Of a stretch of DNA of 64,000 bases, positions 34,817 to 43,984 are shown one piece after another. The notes under the pieces are model-generated. The model did no database searches, had not been told where the DNA came from, and was given only the letters and a program-made list of their open reading frames with translations. Source of the stretch: Paenibacillus naphthalenovorans (GTDB taxonomy: Bacteria; Bacillota; Bacilli; Paenibacillales; NBRC-103111); NCBI RefSeq assembly GCF_900099895.1, contig NZ_FNDY01000023.1, forward strand, positions 1 to 64,000, in the 5' to 3' direction. Position 1 is the first letter of the stretch. Every line of letters begins with the position of its first letter. Position numbers and translations under genes: made by a program.

Positions 34817-35584
34817 TTATTCGTTATTCGCCGGTATATTCGTAAAATGAACATTCGATTCAAGCCGTATTTGATCGATTTCAAAGCTAAAATGTGAGCC
34901 AAGGTAGACAATCTTCACCTTTTCTATCGGCTGATTATTTGTTGTGTATACCACCCCTTTCCACAGCATCAACGGCGTTCCAGCTTTGACGAGCAGAAGT
35001 TCCGCTTCTTCTTTCGTAGCCGCAACAGCTTGGAATTTTTGCTTGGAGTAGCTGGGGAAGTGATTCGATTTAGCCAGCATTTCATACAACCCATAATTCT
35101 CCAGGTCCTTATTCATTAATTCGGGATCAAACGCTTTGGGGATAATGGAGGTTCGAATGGCCAGAGGTGTTCCATTTGCCAATCTTAAACGAACGATTTC
35201 AAATACCGGACTGTCCGGCTCTATATTCAATTCATTTGCCAATGGAACGGAGGCGTTATATTGCTTTTTGGAAATCATCTTTGCGCTATGGTTTAGTCCG
35301 ATCATTTCCATATCCTCGCCGAATGTGCGCAATATGGACGCTTTTCCCGTAAACATCGGGCGGGCAACGTAGGTTCCCAACCCCCTCCTTTTTTCCAAAT
35401 AACCCTCTTGTACCAGTTCGGCAAGCGCTTGTCTGACGGTCGGGCGGCTAATTTCATGCATTTCCGAAAGCCGATGCTCCGTCGGAATTTTCTCGCCGCT
35501 TTTAAATTTTTTCGTTTCAATCTGGGTAATAATCCATTCTTTTAATTGTATATAAAGCGGCAGTCTATTATGTTGATGAATCAT
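34817..35584 (-). CDS. GntR family regulator, HutC/UTRA type
   Basis: 255 residues. N-terminal winged helix (PLYIQLKEWIITQIE, GEKIPTEHRLSEMHEISR, VRQALAELVQEGYLEKRRG) followed by a UTRA effector domain (about 90-245) with VFEIVRLRLANGTPLAIR. HutC-type regulators are usually repressors released by a pathway metabolite. It lies directly upstream of, and on the same strand as, the amide uptake and hydrolysis operon, so it probably controls that operon. Confidence 0.92.
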   Translation of the reverse strand: MIHQHNRLPLYIQLKEWIITQIETKKFKSGEKIPTEHRLSEMHEISRPTVRQALAELVQEGYLEKRRGLGTYVARPMFTGKASILRTFGEDMEMIGLNHSAKMISKKQYNASVPLANELNIEPDSPVFEIVRLRLANGTPLAIRTSIIPKAFDPELMNKDLENYGLYEMLAKSNHFPSYSKQKFQAVAATKEEAELLLVKAGTPLMLWKGVVYTTNNQPIEKVKIVYLGSHFSFEIDQIRLESNVHFTNIPANNE

Positions 35585-35747
35585 CCGTCATCCCTCTTTT
35601 GTTTACTTAATGGAGTTTTGCCGTATTCCAATGTTTTTCTGCAGATAAATTCAACAAAAGTGCCTTAAAACCCTTGCGGGATAAAGAATTTTTGATAATG
35701 AAGCCGACCTTAAGCGGAACATCGCAGCACACGGAAATATGACAGCA

Positions 35748-35787
35748 AACAAAAACCGTGATACCCGCTTCCAACGGGCTCACGGTT
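35748..35787 (-). terminator. Terminator of queF
   Basis: On the minus strand AACCGTGAGCCCG and CGGGTATCACGGTT pair around TTGGAAG, followed by TTTTGTTTG. It is 54 bp after the queF stop. Confidence 0.8.
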
Positions 35788-35840
35788 CATTTTATTGCCG
35801 GGAGTCTCCAAAGCCATGTAAACCCGGAGTCTCTTACCGG

Positions 35841-36335
35841 TCAACGGTTGTCTACCTTTTCCGGATACAGGTCATGATTCAGCAAGCGGTGCTCCGCCAT
35901 TTGCTCATACTTCGTTCCCGGCCGGCCGTAATTGCAGTACGGATCGATGGAGATTCCTCCGCGCGGAGTGAACTTGCCCCAAACTTCGATATACTTGGGA
36001 TCCATCAGCTTGATCAGGTCGTTCATGATGATGTTCACGCAGTCCTCATGAAAATCGCCGTGATTGCGGAAGCTGAACAGGTACAGCTTGAGCGATTTGC
36101 TCTCTACCATCTTGCGGTCCGGAATATAACTGATATAGATGGTCGCGAAATCCGGCTGTCCTGTAATCGGACAAAGGCTCGTGAATTCGGGACAATTGAA
36201 TTTTACAAAATAGTCGCGGTACGGATGCTTGTTATCGAACGATTCGAGCATCTCGGGCGCATAAGTCATCGGGTATCGGGTTTGCTGGCTGCCGAGCAGC
36301 GTCAGCTCCAGCTCGTCCTCTTTTCTTCCTGCCAT
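35841..36335 (-). CDS. queF: NADPH-dependent 7-cyano-7-deazaguanine reductase
   Basis: 164 residues, the length of the short (type I) QueF. Catalytic Cys55 in [10 protein letters not shown] and Asp62 match the B. subtilis enzyme numbering, and the QueF signature [16 protein letters not shown] is at 78-93. It reduces preQ0 to preQ1 in queuosine synthesis. AAAGGAG precedes the ATG and a TATAAT box is at 36371-36376 (minus strand). It is monocistronic; no queC, queD or queE is nearby and I see no preQ1 riboswitch fold upstream. Confidence 0.95.
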   Translation of the reverse strand: MAGRKEDELELTLLGSQQTRYPMTYAPEMLESFDNKHPYRDYFVKFNCPEFTSLCPITGQPDFATIYISYIPDRKMVESKSLKLYLFSFRNHGDFHEDCVNIIMNDLIKLMDPKYIEVWGKFTPRGGISIDPYCNYGRPGTKYEQMAEHRLLNHDLYPEKVDNR

Positions 36336-36429
36336 AGGGCTGTAGCTCCTTTCAAGCTTGCTGATCTATTATTATAACGGATTTGCTGTAAGAAAGTAAG
36401 CGGGGGTTGGAGAACAAGCCAGAGCCGCA

Positions 36430-37200
36430 TTACGCTTTGGAATCGGGAGCTTCCCGGTCGTGATCCCAAAACCGCTGCGAGCTGATGAATTCCTTCATAT
36501 GCAATCGGGACGGCGTACCCAGTTTGACCTCCATGGCCTGCGTCCAATTCGTATCCTTGGCGCCGTTTGTTCGATCCAGCATATATTGCTTCATTGTCTC
36601 ATCGTAGGCTCGAATCAGATTTTCATAATTCTCCGCCGAGTATACATCCTCATGCAAAACCGCCTCATAAGGCAGCCTCGGCCTGATCGAAGGGGATTGG
36701 TCCGGGTAGCCGAGACACATGCCGTACACCGGAATCACATATTCCGGCAGCTTCAGCAAAGCGGATACCTCCTTGATCTGGTTGCGGATTCCTCCAATAT
36801 AGACGGCTCCGAGCCCCATGGATTCCGCGGCCACGACGGCGTTCTGGGCAGCCAGGGCTGTGTCTGTTATGGCGACAACCAGATTTTCCGTGGTACCGAT
36901 ATACCCTTCTCCCTCGGCAAACCCGCAGGCGGTTTTGAGCCGGTACAAGTCTGCGCACCAAACCAAAAATACGGGGCATTCCTCGACATAGGCTTGATTC
37001 CCCGCAAGTGCGGCCAGCCGGCTTCTTTTATCCCGGTCATTGATTTGAATCACACTATACGCCTGCATATTGCTGGATGTGGAGGCCATCTGGGCCGCAC
37101 GGATAATCGTCACCAGCTGTTCCTTGGTGACAGGCTCCTGTTTAAATTTGCGTATGGACCGGTGATTCATCAGTTTATGAATGGCTTCATTCATGGACAT
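36430..37200 (-). CDS. NADPH-dependent nitroreductase (NfsA/NfrA-like)
   Basis: 256 residues from the ATG at 37200 (AAAGGAG upstream; ATG 37194 also possible). The FMN-binding start HRSIRKFKQEPV, the AAQMASTSSNMQAYSVI block and the GLGAVYIGGIRN motif define the NfsA/FRP group of oxygen-insensitive nitroreductases and flavin reductases. LCLGYP-type sequence GMCLGYPDQ follows. It probably reduces quinones, nitro compounds or flavins with NADPH. The longer frame to 37398 has no supported start. Confidence 0.9.
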   Translation of the reverse strand: MSMNEAIHKLMNHRSIRKFKQEPVTKEQLVTIIRAAQMASTSSNMQAYSVIQINDRDKRSRLAALAGNQAYVEECPVFLVWCADLYRLKTACGFAEGEGYIGTTENLVVAITDTALAAQNAVVAAESMGLGAVYIGGIRNQIKEVSALLKLPEYVIPVYGMCLGYPDQSPSIRPRLPYEAVLHEDVYSAENYENLIRAYDETMKQYMLDRTNGAKDTNWTQAMEVKLGTPSRLHMKEFISSQRFWDHDREAPDSKA

Positions 37201-37538
37201 TCCCTCTCCTTTGCTGCGATCGTTTAACGGCGCGGCATACCGAAACTCCCGCTCAGGCTGCCGCCACAGCTCAATCATATCCACCATTACCACTTTACGA
37301 TACTGACAAGCGTACTGCAAATTTTTAGGATGGCATTTGACGGATAAGAGCGATACAATGAACAATGATGAATCAAAAAGCCACCCGTCATTTAACATGC
37401 AGATTACGGTCGTTGATCATCCGCGGGACGGTCTGTCCTGCAAAAAATGCAACTTTTCCCGGTTTCTTATCGTCAAACCATATAGAACTGGACGCATGCC
37501 AACTCAGATATGCCAATGTGAGAAAGGATTTGTTTCTA
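37201..37538. promoter_or_regulatory. Divergent control region between nitroreductase and VanY-like genes
   Basis: About 340 bp without a convincing gene. A promoter for the nitroreductase is likely on the minus strand: -35 TTGCAG (37315-37320), 17-bp spacer, -10 TAAAGT (37292-37297). An open frame on the plus strand starting at 37365 is continuous with the VanY-like gene but lacks a signal peptide at its start and is not used. Confidence 0.4.
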
Positions 37539-38420
37539 TTGAATTTACGTCTAACCGCCGCTGCTGCTCTGCTGCTGACTTGCATCGCTTTTACCGCTTC
37601 CGGCTGCGGAAACCCTTCTTCAGTCGAAGTCGGACAAGGAGAAACCGGCGGTGCTCCCGCTGCCCAAAACCCTGGCGATCCCCCCGCCGCGGCACCTTCC
37701 CAACCGGATGATACAGTAAAACAAGGAGGATCTTCGGAAACCGGGGGCGCTGCGAAGGAACCGACGAAACCGCCGGCAAACCTCCCGCCGTCAGGTAAGG
37801 GGGATGATTCTTCGATCCGGGTCATTGCGAATCCGGAAGACGTCGCTGTTCTTGTCAATAAAACGAACAAACTGCCGGAAAATTATAATCCGAAAGATCT
37901 GGTCGAACCGAACGTGCCTTTCATCTTTAAAGAAAAATCGGAGAAACGCATGCTCCGGAAAGAAGCCGCCTCGGCGCTTGAGGACTTATTCGATGCTGCC
38001 AAGAAGGACGGCCTCCCGCTGGCCGGGGTTTCGGGCTACCGCTCCCATGCGACACAAAAAACGCTTTATAACAACTACGTCAAGCGCGATGGAGAAGCGG
38101 CCGCGAATAAGTACAGCGCCAAGCCGGGACACAGCGAGCACGAAACCGGACTTGCGATCGACGTCACCGGAAGCAGCGGCAAATGCCCGGCGCAGGACTG
38201 CTTTGGGGATACGAAGGAAGCCAAATGGCTGGCCGAGCATGCACAGGAATACGGCTTCATTATTCGTTATCCGAAAGGCAAGGAATCGATTACCGGCTAT
38301 CAGTATGAGCCATGGCACCTGCGGTATGTCGGGAAGAATGCCGCCAAAGAAATCGCCAAGCAGGGCATCACGCTGGAGGAATACACCCACGGCGGGGTCC
38401 CGGTCTCCAATCCGAAATAA
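37539..38420 (+). CDS. D-alanyl-D-alanine carboxypeptidase lipoprotein (VanY/M15B)
   Basis: 293 residues from a TTG start with AGAAAGGA upstream, chosen because it is followed at once by a lipoprotein signal (LNLRLTAAAALLL, lipobox TASGC near residue 22). A Pro/Gly/Ala-rich linker (about 25-80) leads to the M15B peptidase domain: SGYRSHATQK, the zinc motif SEHETGLAIDV (SxHxxGxAxD) and EPWHLRYVG near the end. It would trim the terminal D-Ala of peptidoglycan stem peptides from the outer membrane face. There is no vancomycin-resistance context; it is probably a wall-maintenance enzyme. Confidence 0.9.
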   Translation: MNLRLTAAAALLLTCIAFTASGCGNPSSVEVGQGETGGAPAAQNPGDPPAAAPSQPDDTVKQGGSSETGGAAKEPTKPPANLPPSGKGDDSSIRVIANPEDVAVLVNKTNKLPENYNPKDLVEPNVPFIFKEKSEKRMLRKEAASALEDLFDAAKKDGLPLAGVSGYRSHATQKTLYNNYVKRDGEAAANKYSAKPGHSEHETGLAIDVTGSSGKCPAQDCFGDTKEAKWLAEHAQEYGFIIRYPKGKESITGYQYEPWHLRYVGKNAAKEIAKQGITLEEYTHGGVPVSNPK

Positions 38421-38422
38421 AA

Positions 38423-38457
38423 AAGTCCCGCTCTCCCCTATACGGAGGGCGGGACTT
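38423..38457 (+). terminator. Rho-independent terminator
   Basis: AAGTCCCGCTCTCC and GGAGGGCGGGACTT form a strong stem directly after the VanY-like stop codon. The T-run is short. Confidence 0.8.
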
Positions 38458-38493
38458 TGCTTATGCTTCCACGCGGGAAGATTCTGTTTTGGC

Positions 38494-39165
38494 TTATTGC
38501 TGTTGATTGGACTTGTACCCTTTCCCCTGCTTATGCACCGGCTTTGAGCCGAAAACCGCTTGCTGTTGTGCAGGCTGGGCCTGGTTTGCTTGGTATTGCC
38601 CGCGGGGGGCTCCTCCTTGCTTGCCTTCGAAGTGCCGCGAAGACGTTCCGGACTTGGAGCTCCGCGGATGCTGTCCTTTGCCATTCGGAGGCTGGTTATT
38701 CCGGCGGCTTGCATCCCACGGCTGAACCTCGGACGGGGATTTCATTTGTGACAGGGCTTGTCCGGCCGGCCGCTGTTCCTGATCCCGCTGCTTATGCTCA
38801 TCCGTCTCGGATTCTTTGGATTTCTCCGGCTCTCCGTCCTGCCAAATTCCGCTTTCCGGAACCGATTCGCCGGGATGGCCTTGAGGCTGCTTGTTTCCGA
38901 CTTTTTCGAGAATAAAATAAGCGCAGCCGAAGTTGCAGTACTCATTCAAATAGTCGGGCAGTGTCGAGATAATCGTATCTTTGCTGCCCTTCGGATGATT
39001 ATCCTTAAAAAAACCGCGGAGACGAAGCTGATTATAGCCCCAATCCCCGACAATATAATCGTAACGTTCCAGCACTTCGCTGTACCGGTCCCGGAACGCC
39101 TCAAAACGCCAGCCATTCTTGTGATCGACAATCACTTCATATGTTTTGCCCGATATATGAATCAC
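38494..39165 (-). CDS. yutD: YutD family protein (DUF1027) with long Gln-rich tail
   Basis: 223 residues. The first 95 form the DUF1027 domain: YEVIVDHKNGWRFEAFRDRY, YDYIVGDWGYNQLRLRGFF and LNEYCNFGCAYFIL. The remaining 130 are low-complexity and hydrophilic, rich in Gln, Lys, Ser, Gly and Pro, and probably disordered; typical YutD proteins are only about 100 residues. It follows lipA on the same strand, the same pairing as in Bacillus. Function is unknown. Confidence 0.85.
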   Translation of the reverse strand: MIHISGKTYEVIVDHKNGWRFEAFRDRYSEVLERYDYIVGDWGYNQLRLRGFFKDNHPKGSKDTIISTLPDYLNEYCNFGCAYFILEKVGNKQPQGHPGESVPESGIWQDGEPEKSKESETDEHKQRDQEQRPAGQALSQMKSPSEVQPWDASRRNNQPPNGKGQHPRSSKSGTSSRHFEGKQGGAPRGQYQANQAQPAQQQAVFGSKPVHKQGKGYKSNQQQ

Positions 39166-39208
39166 GTTCTCTGCCTCCTCACGATCTTACGACTGCCGAG
39201 TCAAGCTC

Positions 39209-40084
39209 TTACGACCGCTGCGCCGATTTCACTTGATCGTGCGCATGATATGAACTGCGCACGAGCGGACCGGATTCCACATGGCTAAAGCCGCGCTTCA
39301 TCCCTTCTTCCTTCAGCTCGGCGAACTGCTCGGGCGTATAATATTGCATGACCGGCAAATGATTCACGCTGGGCTGCAGATATTGGCCAATCGTCATAAT
39401 GTTGCAGTCCACCGCCCGCAAATCATCCATCGTTTGCAAAATCTCGTCCCATTCTTCACCTACACCCAGCATGATGCTCGATTTGGTTGGAATGTTTGGA
39501 GCGATTCGCTTCGAGCGCTCCAGAAGCTCGATCGAACGGCGGTATTTGGCCTTGGCCCGCACCCTGTCGGAAAGACGCTCCACCGTTTCCACATTATGGT
39601 TCAGTATATTCGGTCCGGCTTCGAGCACCGTGCGGAGCGCTTCTTCGTTTCCTTGAAAATCGGGGATCAGCACTTCCACACTGGCGAGCGGCAAGCGTTC
39701 GCGCAATGCGCGGATCGTAGCGGCAAAAATCGATGCCCCCCCGTCCTTCAAATCGTCCCGTGCCACGGATGTGACCACCACATGGCTGAGCCCCATCTGT
39801 TCGGCGGCTTCGGCCACACGCTCGGGCTCCTGAAGGTCGAGTTCCGTCGGCAAACCCGACGTTACCGCACAGAACCGGCAGGCCCGTGTGCATATGTCTC
39901 CAAGAATCATGAAGGTAGCGGTCCGGTTCGCCCAGCATTCGTGAATGTTCGGACACTTCGCCTCTTCGCACACCGTATGCAAAGTTTTCCCGCGCATCAT
40001 ATTTTTTAATTCCTTGTAATTGTCACCGGTAGCCAGCTTGATCTTCAGCCAATCGGGTTTACGTTCTATTTGTCGAGTCGCCAT
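39209..40084 (-). CDS. lipA: Lipoyl synthase
   Basis: 291 residues. The auxiliary cluster motif CX4CX5C is Cys39/44/50 ([12 protein letters not shown]) and the radical-SAM motif CX3CX2C is Cys65/69/72 (CTRACRFC). The C-terminal RSSYHA includes the Ser that ligates the auxiliary cluster. It inserts two sulfurs into octanoyl groups on lipoyl-dependent enzymes. Upstream of yutD; the pair sits in a neighbourhood shared with Bacillus (lytH-like gene nearby). Confidence 0.97.
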   Translation of the reverse strand: MATRQIERKPDWLKIKLATGDNYKELKNMMRGKTLHTVCEEAKCPNIHECWANRTATFMILGDICTRACRFCAVTSGLPTELDLQEPERVAEAAEQMGLSHVVVTSVARDDLKDGGASIFAATIRALRERLPLASVEVLIPDFQGNEEALRTVLEAGPNILNHNVETVERLSDRVRAKAKYRRSIELLERSKRIAPNIPTKSSIMLGVGEEWDEILQTMDDLRAVDCNIMTIGQYLQPSVNHLPVMQYYTPEQFAELKEEGMKRGFSHVESGPLVRSSYHAHDQVKSAQRS

Positions 40085-40264
40085 AGAGCTTCCCCGCTTT
40101 CTTCAGAAAATAAATATCTTCAAGGAAAGTATACCACAAACCGGAATTTAACGCAGAAGGAAAAATAATCGTACGGTCGGATCAACTGCGCTTCGAATTA
40201 CATTCCGCAGGAAATATGGTACACTAGGAAAAGGGTTGAATTTGGGAGGATAGTCTTTTCCGAT

Positions 40265-41068
40265 ATGATGAATACAGATCAGATTTTGAAGCTTGTAGCA
40301 TCGGGAGATCTCGATATTGCCGATGCTAAACGTCTATTGGAGGAAGCGGGGGAAGGTCGGGGACTCTGGACTGAAGCCCTTCCTGTGGACGATTCCCTCG
40401 GGTATGCGCAGCTTGACCTTAAGAGAGAGGCAAGAACCGGCTTTCCCGAAGTTATTTTTGGCGAGGGAAAATCCGCGGAGCAGATTACCGCGATCTTCGA
40501 ACGGCTCATGGCACATACGGACCGCGTGCTTGCGACGCGGGTCAGCGGGGAGAAGGCCGCATATATTCTGGAACGCATACCCGCCGCGGCCTATCACGCC
40601 GATGCCCGGGCGATTTCCTGGCGGTCTAGAGATGCCCGGACAAATGAGGAAGACGGATACATCGCCGTCGTGTGCGCGGGTACATCGGACGTGCCTGTCG
40701 CCGAAGAAGCCGCCGTCACCGCCGAATGCATGGGCTGCCGTGTTGAGCGTGTGTACGATGTCGGCGTGGCCGGCATCCACCGGTTGTTCCGCCGGCTGCC
40801 GCTGATCCGCTGCGCCAGCGCCGTTGTGGTCGTCGCCGGCATGGAAGGCGCTCTTGCCAGCGTGGTCGGCGGTCTCGTTGCGGTTCCGATCATTGCGGTC
40901 CCGACAAGCATCGGCTACGGCGCAAGCTTTCAGGGCATGGCCGCGCTGCTGTCCATGCTGAACGCCTGTGCGCCAGGCATCTCCGTCGTCAATATCGATA
41001 ACGGTTTCGGCGGCGGTTATAACGCTTCATTAATCCATTACAACCGGGTAAAGAGGGATAAAGAATGA
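40265..41068 (+). CDS. larB: Nickel-pincer cofactor biosynthesis protein LarB
   Basis: 267 residues with a helical N-terminal part ([19 protein letters not shown]) and a C-terminal AIR-carboxylase (PurE)-like domain: [47 protein letters not shown] and the final [13 protein letters not shown]. LarB carboxylates and hydrolyses nicotinic acid adenine dinucleotide, the first step to the nickel-pincer nucleotide cofactor of lactate racemase. GGGAGG lies 15 bp before the ATG, a long spacing. It overlaps larC1 by 4 bp. larE and larA are not in the window. Confidence 0.95.
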   Translation: MMNTDQILKLVASGDLDIADAKRLLEEAGEGRGLWTEALPVDDSLGYAQLDLKREARTGFPEVIFGEGKSAEQITAIFERLMAHTDRVLATRVSGEKAAYILERIPAAAYHADARAISWRSRDARTNEEDGYIAVVCAGTSDVPVAEEAAVTAECMGCRVERVYDVGVAGIHRLFRRLPLIRCASAVVVVAGMEGALASVVGGLVAVPIIAVPTSIGYGASFQGMAALLSMLNACAPGISVVNIDNGFGGGYNASLIHYNRVKRDKE

Positions 41069-42051
41069 AACTTTTGTATTTGGACTGCTTCTCCGGTATT
41101 AGCGGGGACATGACGCTCGGGGCGCTGGTGGATGCGGGGGCCGATCGCCATTACATAGAAGAGGAACTCCGCAAAATCAAGATCGAGCCCTTCACGCTGG
41201 AATGGAAGCGTGTAAATAAACGGGGGATCTCCGCGCTGAAGCTGGATGTTCTGCCGGATCCGAACACCCCTCCGAAGCATCATCGCCATTATTCGGAGAT
41301 TGTGGAGCTGATCCATCGGTCAGGCTTCAACGAACGCGTGGTCAAGCTGAGTCTGTCCATCTTTGAAAAAATCGGCATAGCCGAAGCCAAGATCCATAAT
41401 ATCCCCATTGAAAAAGTACACTTTCATGAAGTCGGCGCGATCGATTCCATCGTTGACGTCATCGGGGTGGCATTGGCTATCGATTCGTTGAATATTGAGA
41501 AAATCGTTTCCTCCGCCGTTCCGCTGGGTTCAGGCACGGTGCACTGCGACCACGGCATTTATCCGGTACCTGCTCCGGCGACGCTTGAAATGATGAGAGG
41601 ACTGCCTATTGCCCATACCTCGATTGCGCTGGAAATGACGACTCCGACCGGAGCAGGGATTGTATCCGGCCTGGTGGACGAATTCGCCAAGAGTCTGCCT
41701 CCCATGATCGTGGAAGCCATCGGCTATGGCGCGGGCACACGGGATCTGCCGGAACAGCCCAATGTTCTGCGGGCTATCGTAGGAGACGCCGACCCGTATG
41801 CGAACAAATGGCGCATTCATCACGAAGAAATTCACCATGAACATGCCCATCATCACAGCCATCACGATGAGGACCATCATCACCATCACCATCATGATCA
41901 TGGGCATAACCACGATCACCATACCCATAGTCACGATCGCCATGGACATGGCCATCAACATCATGAACACACGCATCACCATGGGCACCAGAACCATGAA
42001 GAAGGCCTGTGCCAGGAGCCGCGGCACGAATCCGCGTGCAACCACGGCTAA
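41065..42051 (+). CDS. larC: LarC1: N-terminal part of nickel insertase LarC, with His-rich tail
   Basis: 328 residues. Residues 1 to about 245 match the N-terminal LarC domain: [55 protein letters not shown] and TPTGAGIV. The last 80 or so residues hold about 37 His, broken mainly by Asp, Glu, Gly and Thr, and end with two Cys ([14 protein letters not shown]). The frame then stops and a terminator follows; the C-terminal LarC2 domain is encoded separately on the other strand (42179-42667). LarC inserts nickel into the pincer nucleotide in a CTP-dependent reaction; the tail could bind or store Ni(II). Confidence 0.92.
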   Translation: MKLLYLDCFSGISGDMTLGALVDAGADRHYIEEELRKIKIEPFTLEWKRVNKRGISALKLDVLPDPNTPPKHHRHYSEIVELIHRSGFNERVVKLSLSIFEKIGIAEAKIHNIPIEKVHFHEVGAIDSIVDVIGVALAIDSLNIEKIVSSAVPLGSGTVHCDHGIYPVPAPATLEMMRGLPIAHTSIALEMTTPTGAGIVSGLVDEFAKSLPPMIVEAIGYGAGTRDLPEQPNVLRAIVGDADPYANKWRIHHEEIHHEHAHHHSHHDEDHHHHHHHDHGHNHDHHTHSHDRHGHGHQHHEHTHHHGHQNHEEGLCQEPRHESACNHG

Positions 42052-42141
42052 AGAGGTTCACGATCCCGATATTTTCAAGAAAAGCCTCATCTAAAACCTT
42101 CATTAAACAGGCTGCAAGCCGAAGCTTTTCTTGCTGCTCCC

Positions 42142-42180
42142 GCCTCTGTTACGCGCGGCATTTGTAACGGGGGCTTTTTT
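42142..42180 (+). terminator. Terminator after larC1
   Basis: CCTCTGTTAC and GTAACGGGGG form a 10-bp stem with G-U pairs, followed by CTTTTTT. It overlaps the end of larC2 on the other strand. Confidence 0.7.
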
Positions 42181-42667
42181 ATGCTTTTCCCTCTTCCCCC
42201 GTTCTTTCCATAAACCTTCTGCGCACCTCGTCGTACACCGTTTTCAGCGGTATGCCGTACGTCCTCGCCGCGTGCTCACACTCTTTGAATTCCGGTGCGA
42301 ATTGCACGAGCTCTCCCTGATGAAATCCTGCCTTAACGTGAATTATGCCCCATGGGGTATCTACCGCATGAAACGTCCTCCCCAGACGATGGACGGATGC
42401 TCTCACGTAACGAAGCCCCAGCGTCGTCGTTTCGCGAAAAATGACGGTTTCCATCTTTTCCGCTTGCGATTCGTCCGTAAGCACATTGAGCATGACGCCG
42501 GGACGGCCCTTTTTCATAATGATCGGAATCCAATAGACATCGTTCGCCCCCTGTTCAAACAGCAAATCCGTAATGTATGAGCAGTATTCAGGGTTCATAT
42601 CATCGATATTCGCCTGCAAAATCAGCATCCGTTCATCCAGATGCTCCTCACGGTGTTCAAACGCCAT
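42179..42667 (-). CDS. larC: LarC2: C-terminal part of nickel insertase LarC, inverted
   Basis: 162 residues from the ATG at 42667, with GGAGGG 7 bp upstream. Sequence blocks are those of the LarC C-terminal domain: LQANIDDMNPEYCSYITDLL, NDVYWIPIIMKKGRPGVMLN, FRETTTLGLRYV and FAPEFKECEHAARTYGIPLK. In most bacteria it is fused to LarC1, and in Lactiplantibacillus plantarum it is joined by a ribosomal frameshift. Here it is a separate gene convergent with larC1, 127 bp apart, so the subunits must be made from different transcripts and assemble afterwards. An inversion of the 3' half of larC is the simplest origin. Confidence 0.9.
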   Translation of the reverse strand: MAFEHREEHLDERMLILQANIDDMNPEYCSYITDLLFEQGANDVYWIPIIMKKGRPGVMLNVLTDESQAEKMETVIFRETTTLGLRYVRASVHRLGRTFHAVDTPWGIIHVKAGFHQGELVQFAPEFKECEHAARTYGIPLKTVYDEVRRRFMERTGEEGKA

Positions 42668-42828
42668 ACAGCATCCCTCCAGAAGCATCATATCAAACTT
42701 GGCATGGGATAAAAAGCCGTTATTTAGCGTAACCTATCGATACACAAAAGGTAATGCTATCAACATTGTAAAGGGATTGTTGCAGCATATCCGGATCGAG
42801 AATGTCATTAGAAGGAGGTAACTTTCCT

Positions 42829-43893
42829 ATGGTCGCATGGTATGCTCGGGCTCTAACCGCCGTGCTGGTGTGCACGACCTTGACGAGCGCCGCGCTCTGG
42901 CCTGTGGAGAAACAAGCGTCCGCAGCCGCCCCTGCCGTATCCTCAAAGTCTGCCCCCAAAAGCGGCAAAGAGGCAGCCGGGATGAAAGAGGTATTTGCAG
43001 AACGAAAAGATTTATTCGATAAGGTGAGCGCGTTAACAGGCATTCCCTGGAATTACTTGGCTGCCATCGATCAATATGAACGCTCGATTAATTTGTCCAA
43101 GAAAAGGCCTCTCAAGGACAGTCTGGTGGCCATCTATTTTACAGATCTGCAATGGGGCGGAATGTTCAATCCGGACCATGAGGATATGAACGAGCAAAGC
43201 ATTAAGCTGTTTGGCGGCATGGGCCGCGACGGTTCAGGCGACGGCTTGGCGGATCGGATGGACGATCTTGACCGGCTTTATTCGATGGCTTCTTATCTGC
43301 TCAACAAAGGAACCGCCGAAGAGGATCTGCGCATTGGACTCTGGGAATACTATCAAAATAACCGCAGCGTGGAGCGAATTCAGCAATTCGCCCGGATTTA
43401 CGGTACATTCGACACCTTGGACCTGCATGAGCACTGCTTTGTGATGCCGCTTGGCTCCAATTACTCCTATCGGAGCACGTGGGGCGCCAGCCGCGGCTGG
43501 GGAGGATTCCGGATTCATGAAGGAACGGACCTGTTCGCAGGCTACGGAGTACCGGTACGCAGTGCAACATACGGCATTATCGAGGTGATGGGCTGGAACC
43601 CATACGGAGGTTGGCGGATCGGCATCCGTGACTTGAACAATGTGTATCACTACTTTGCCCACTTGTCCGGATTCAACAAAAAAGAAGTGAAGCTGGGCGA
43701 CGTCGTAAAACCGGGCCAAGTGGTCGGCTGGGTCGGCAGCTCTGGCTACGGGAAGCCCGGAACATCCGGCAAATTCCCACCGCATCTGCATTACGGGCTT
43801 TACCGCGACAATGGATTGACCGATTGGTCGTTCGACCCGTATCCGCATTTGCGAAAGTGGGAGCGCGAAGAGCGAATGCGGCGCAAGAGGTAA
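42829..43893 (+). CDS. M23 family metallopeptidase, LytH-like
   Basis: 354 residues from the ATG at 42829 (GAAGGAGG upstream). An N-terminal hydrophobic segment (about 5-25) works as signal or anchor. The C-terminal LytM domain has HEGTDLFAGYG (HxxxD) and PPHLHYGL (HxH) zinc motifs. The middle part (WNYLAAIDQYERS, RDGSGDGLADRMDDLDRLYSMA) is that of the sporulation endopeptidase LytH (YunA) of B. subtilis, whose gene also neighbours lipA and yutD. It probably trims cortex stem peptides during spore formation. Confidence 0.85.
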   Translation: MVAWYARALTAVLVCTTLTSAALWPVEKQASAAAPAVSSKSAPKSGKEAAGMKEVFAERKDLFDKVSALTGIPWNYLAAIDQYERSINLSKKRPLKDSLVAIYFTDLQWGGMFNPDHEDMNEQSIKLFGGMGRDGSGDGLADRMDDLDRLYSMASYLLNKGTAEEDLRIGLWEYYQNNRSVERIQQFARIYGTFDTLDLHEHCFVMPLGSNYSYRSTWGASRGWGGFRIHEGTDLFAGYGVPVRSATYGIIEVMGWNPYGGWRIGIRDLNNVYHYFAHLSGFNKKEVKLGDVVKPGQVVGWVGSSGYGKPGTSGKFPPHLHYGLYRDNGLTDWSFDPYPHLRKWEREERMRRKR

Positions 43894-43909
43894 ATCATGC
43901 TATGACGAT

Positions 43910-43962
43910 ACACCCCTGTGAAGGACAGCCGCTGCCGGCCTGTCGATCACAGGGGTGTTTTA
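43910..43962 (+). terminator. Rho-independent terminator
   Basis: ACACCCCTGTGA and TCACAGGGGTGT form a perfect 12-bp stem followed by TTTA; the ArsR gene ends just downstream on the other strand. Confidence 0.85.
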
Positions 43963-43984
43963 TCGACCCTGGAACGCATGGGCA

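Noticed and set aside
36336-36429. preQ1 riboswitch before queF
   Set aside because: The leader is short and shows neither the preQ1 loop motif nor a fitting pseudoknot; only a promoter and ribosome binding site are visible.
36460-37227. 255-codon open frame on the plus strand
   Set aside because: Antisense to the nitroreductase; no recognisable protein features.
39281-40009. 242-codon open frame on the plus strand
   Set aside because: Antisense to lipA, which has all cluster-binding cysteines.
41530-42103. Met/Val-rich and Asp/Gly-rich open frames opposite the end of larC1
   Set aside because: They are the complement of the CAT/CAC repeat coding the His-rich tail, not independent genes.
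42000-42180. Programmed frameshift joining larC1 to larC2
   Set aside because: LarC2 is encoded on the opposite strand, so no frameshift can join them; the plus-strand frames after 42051 do not encode LarC2 sequence.
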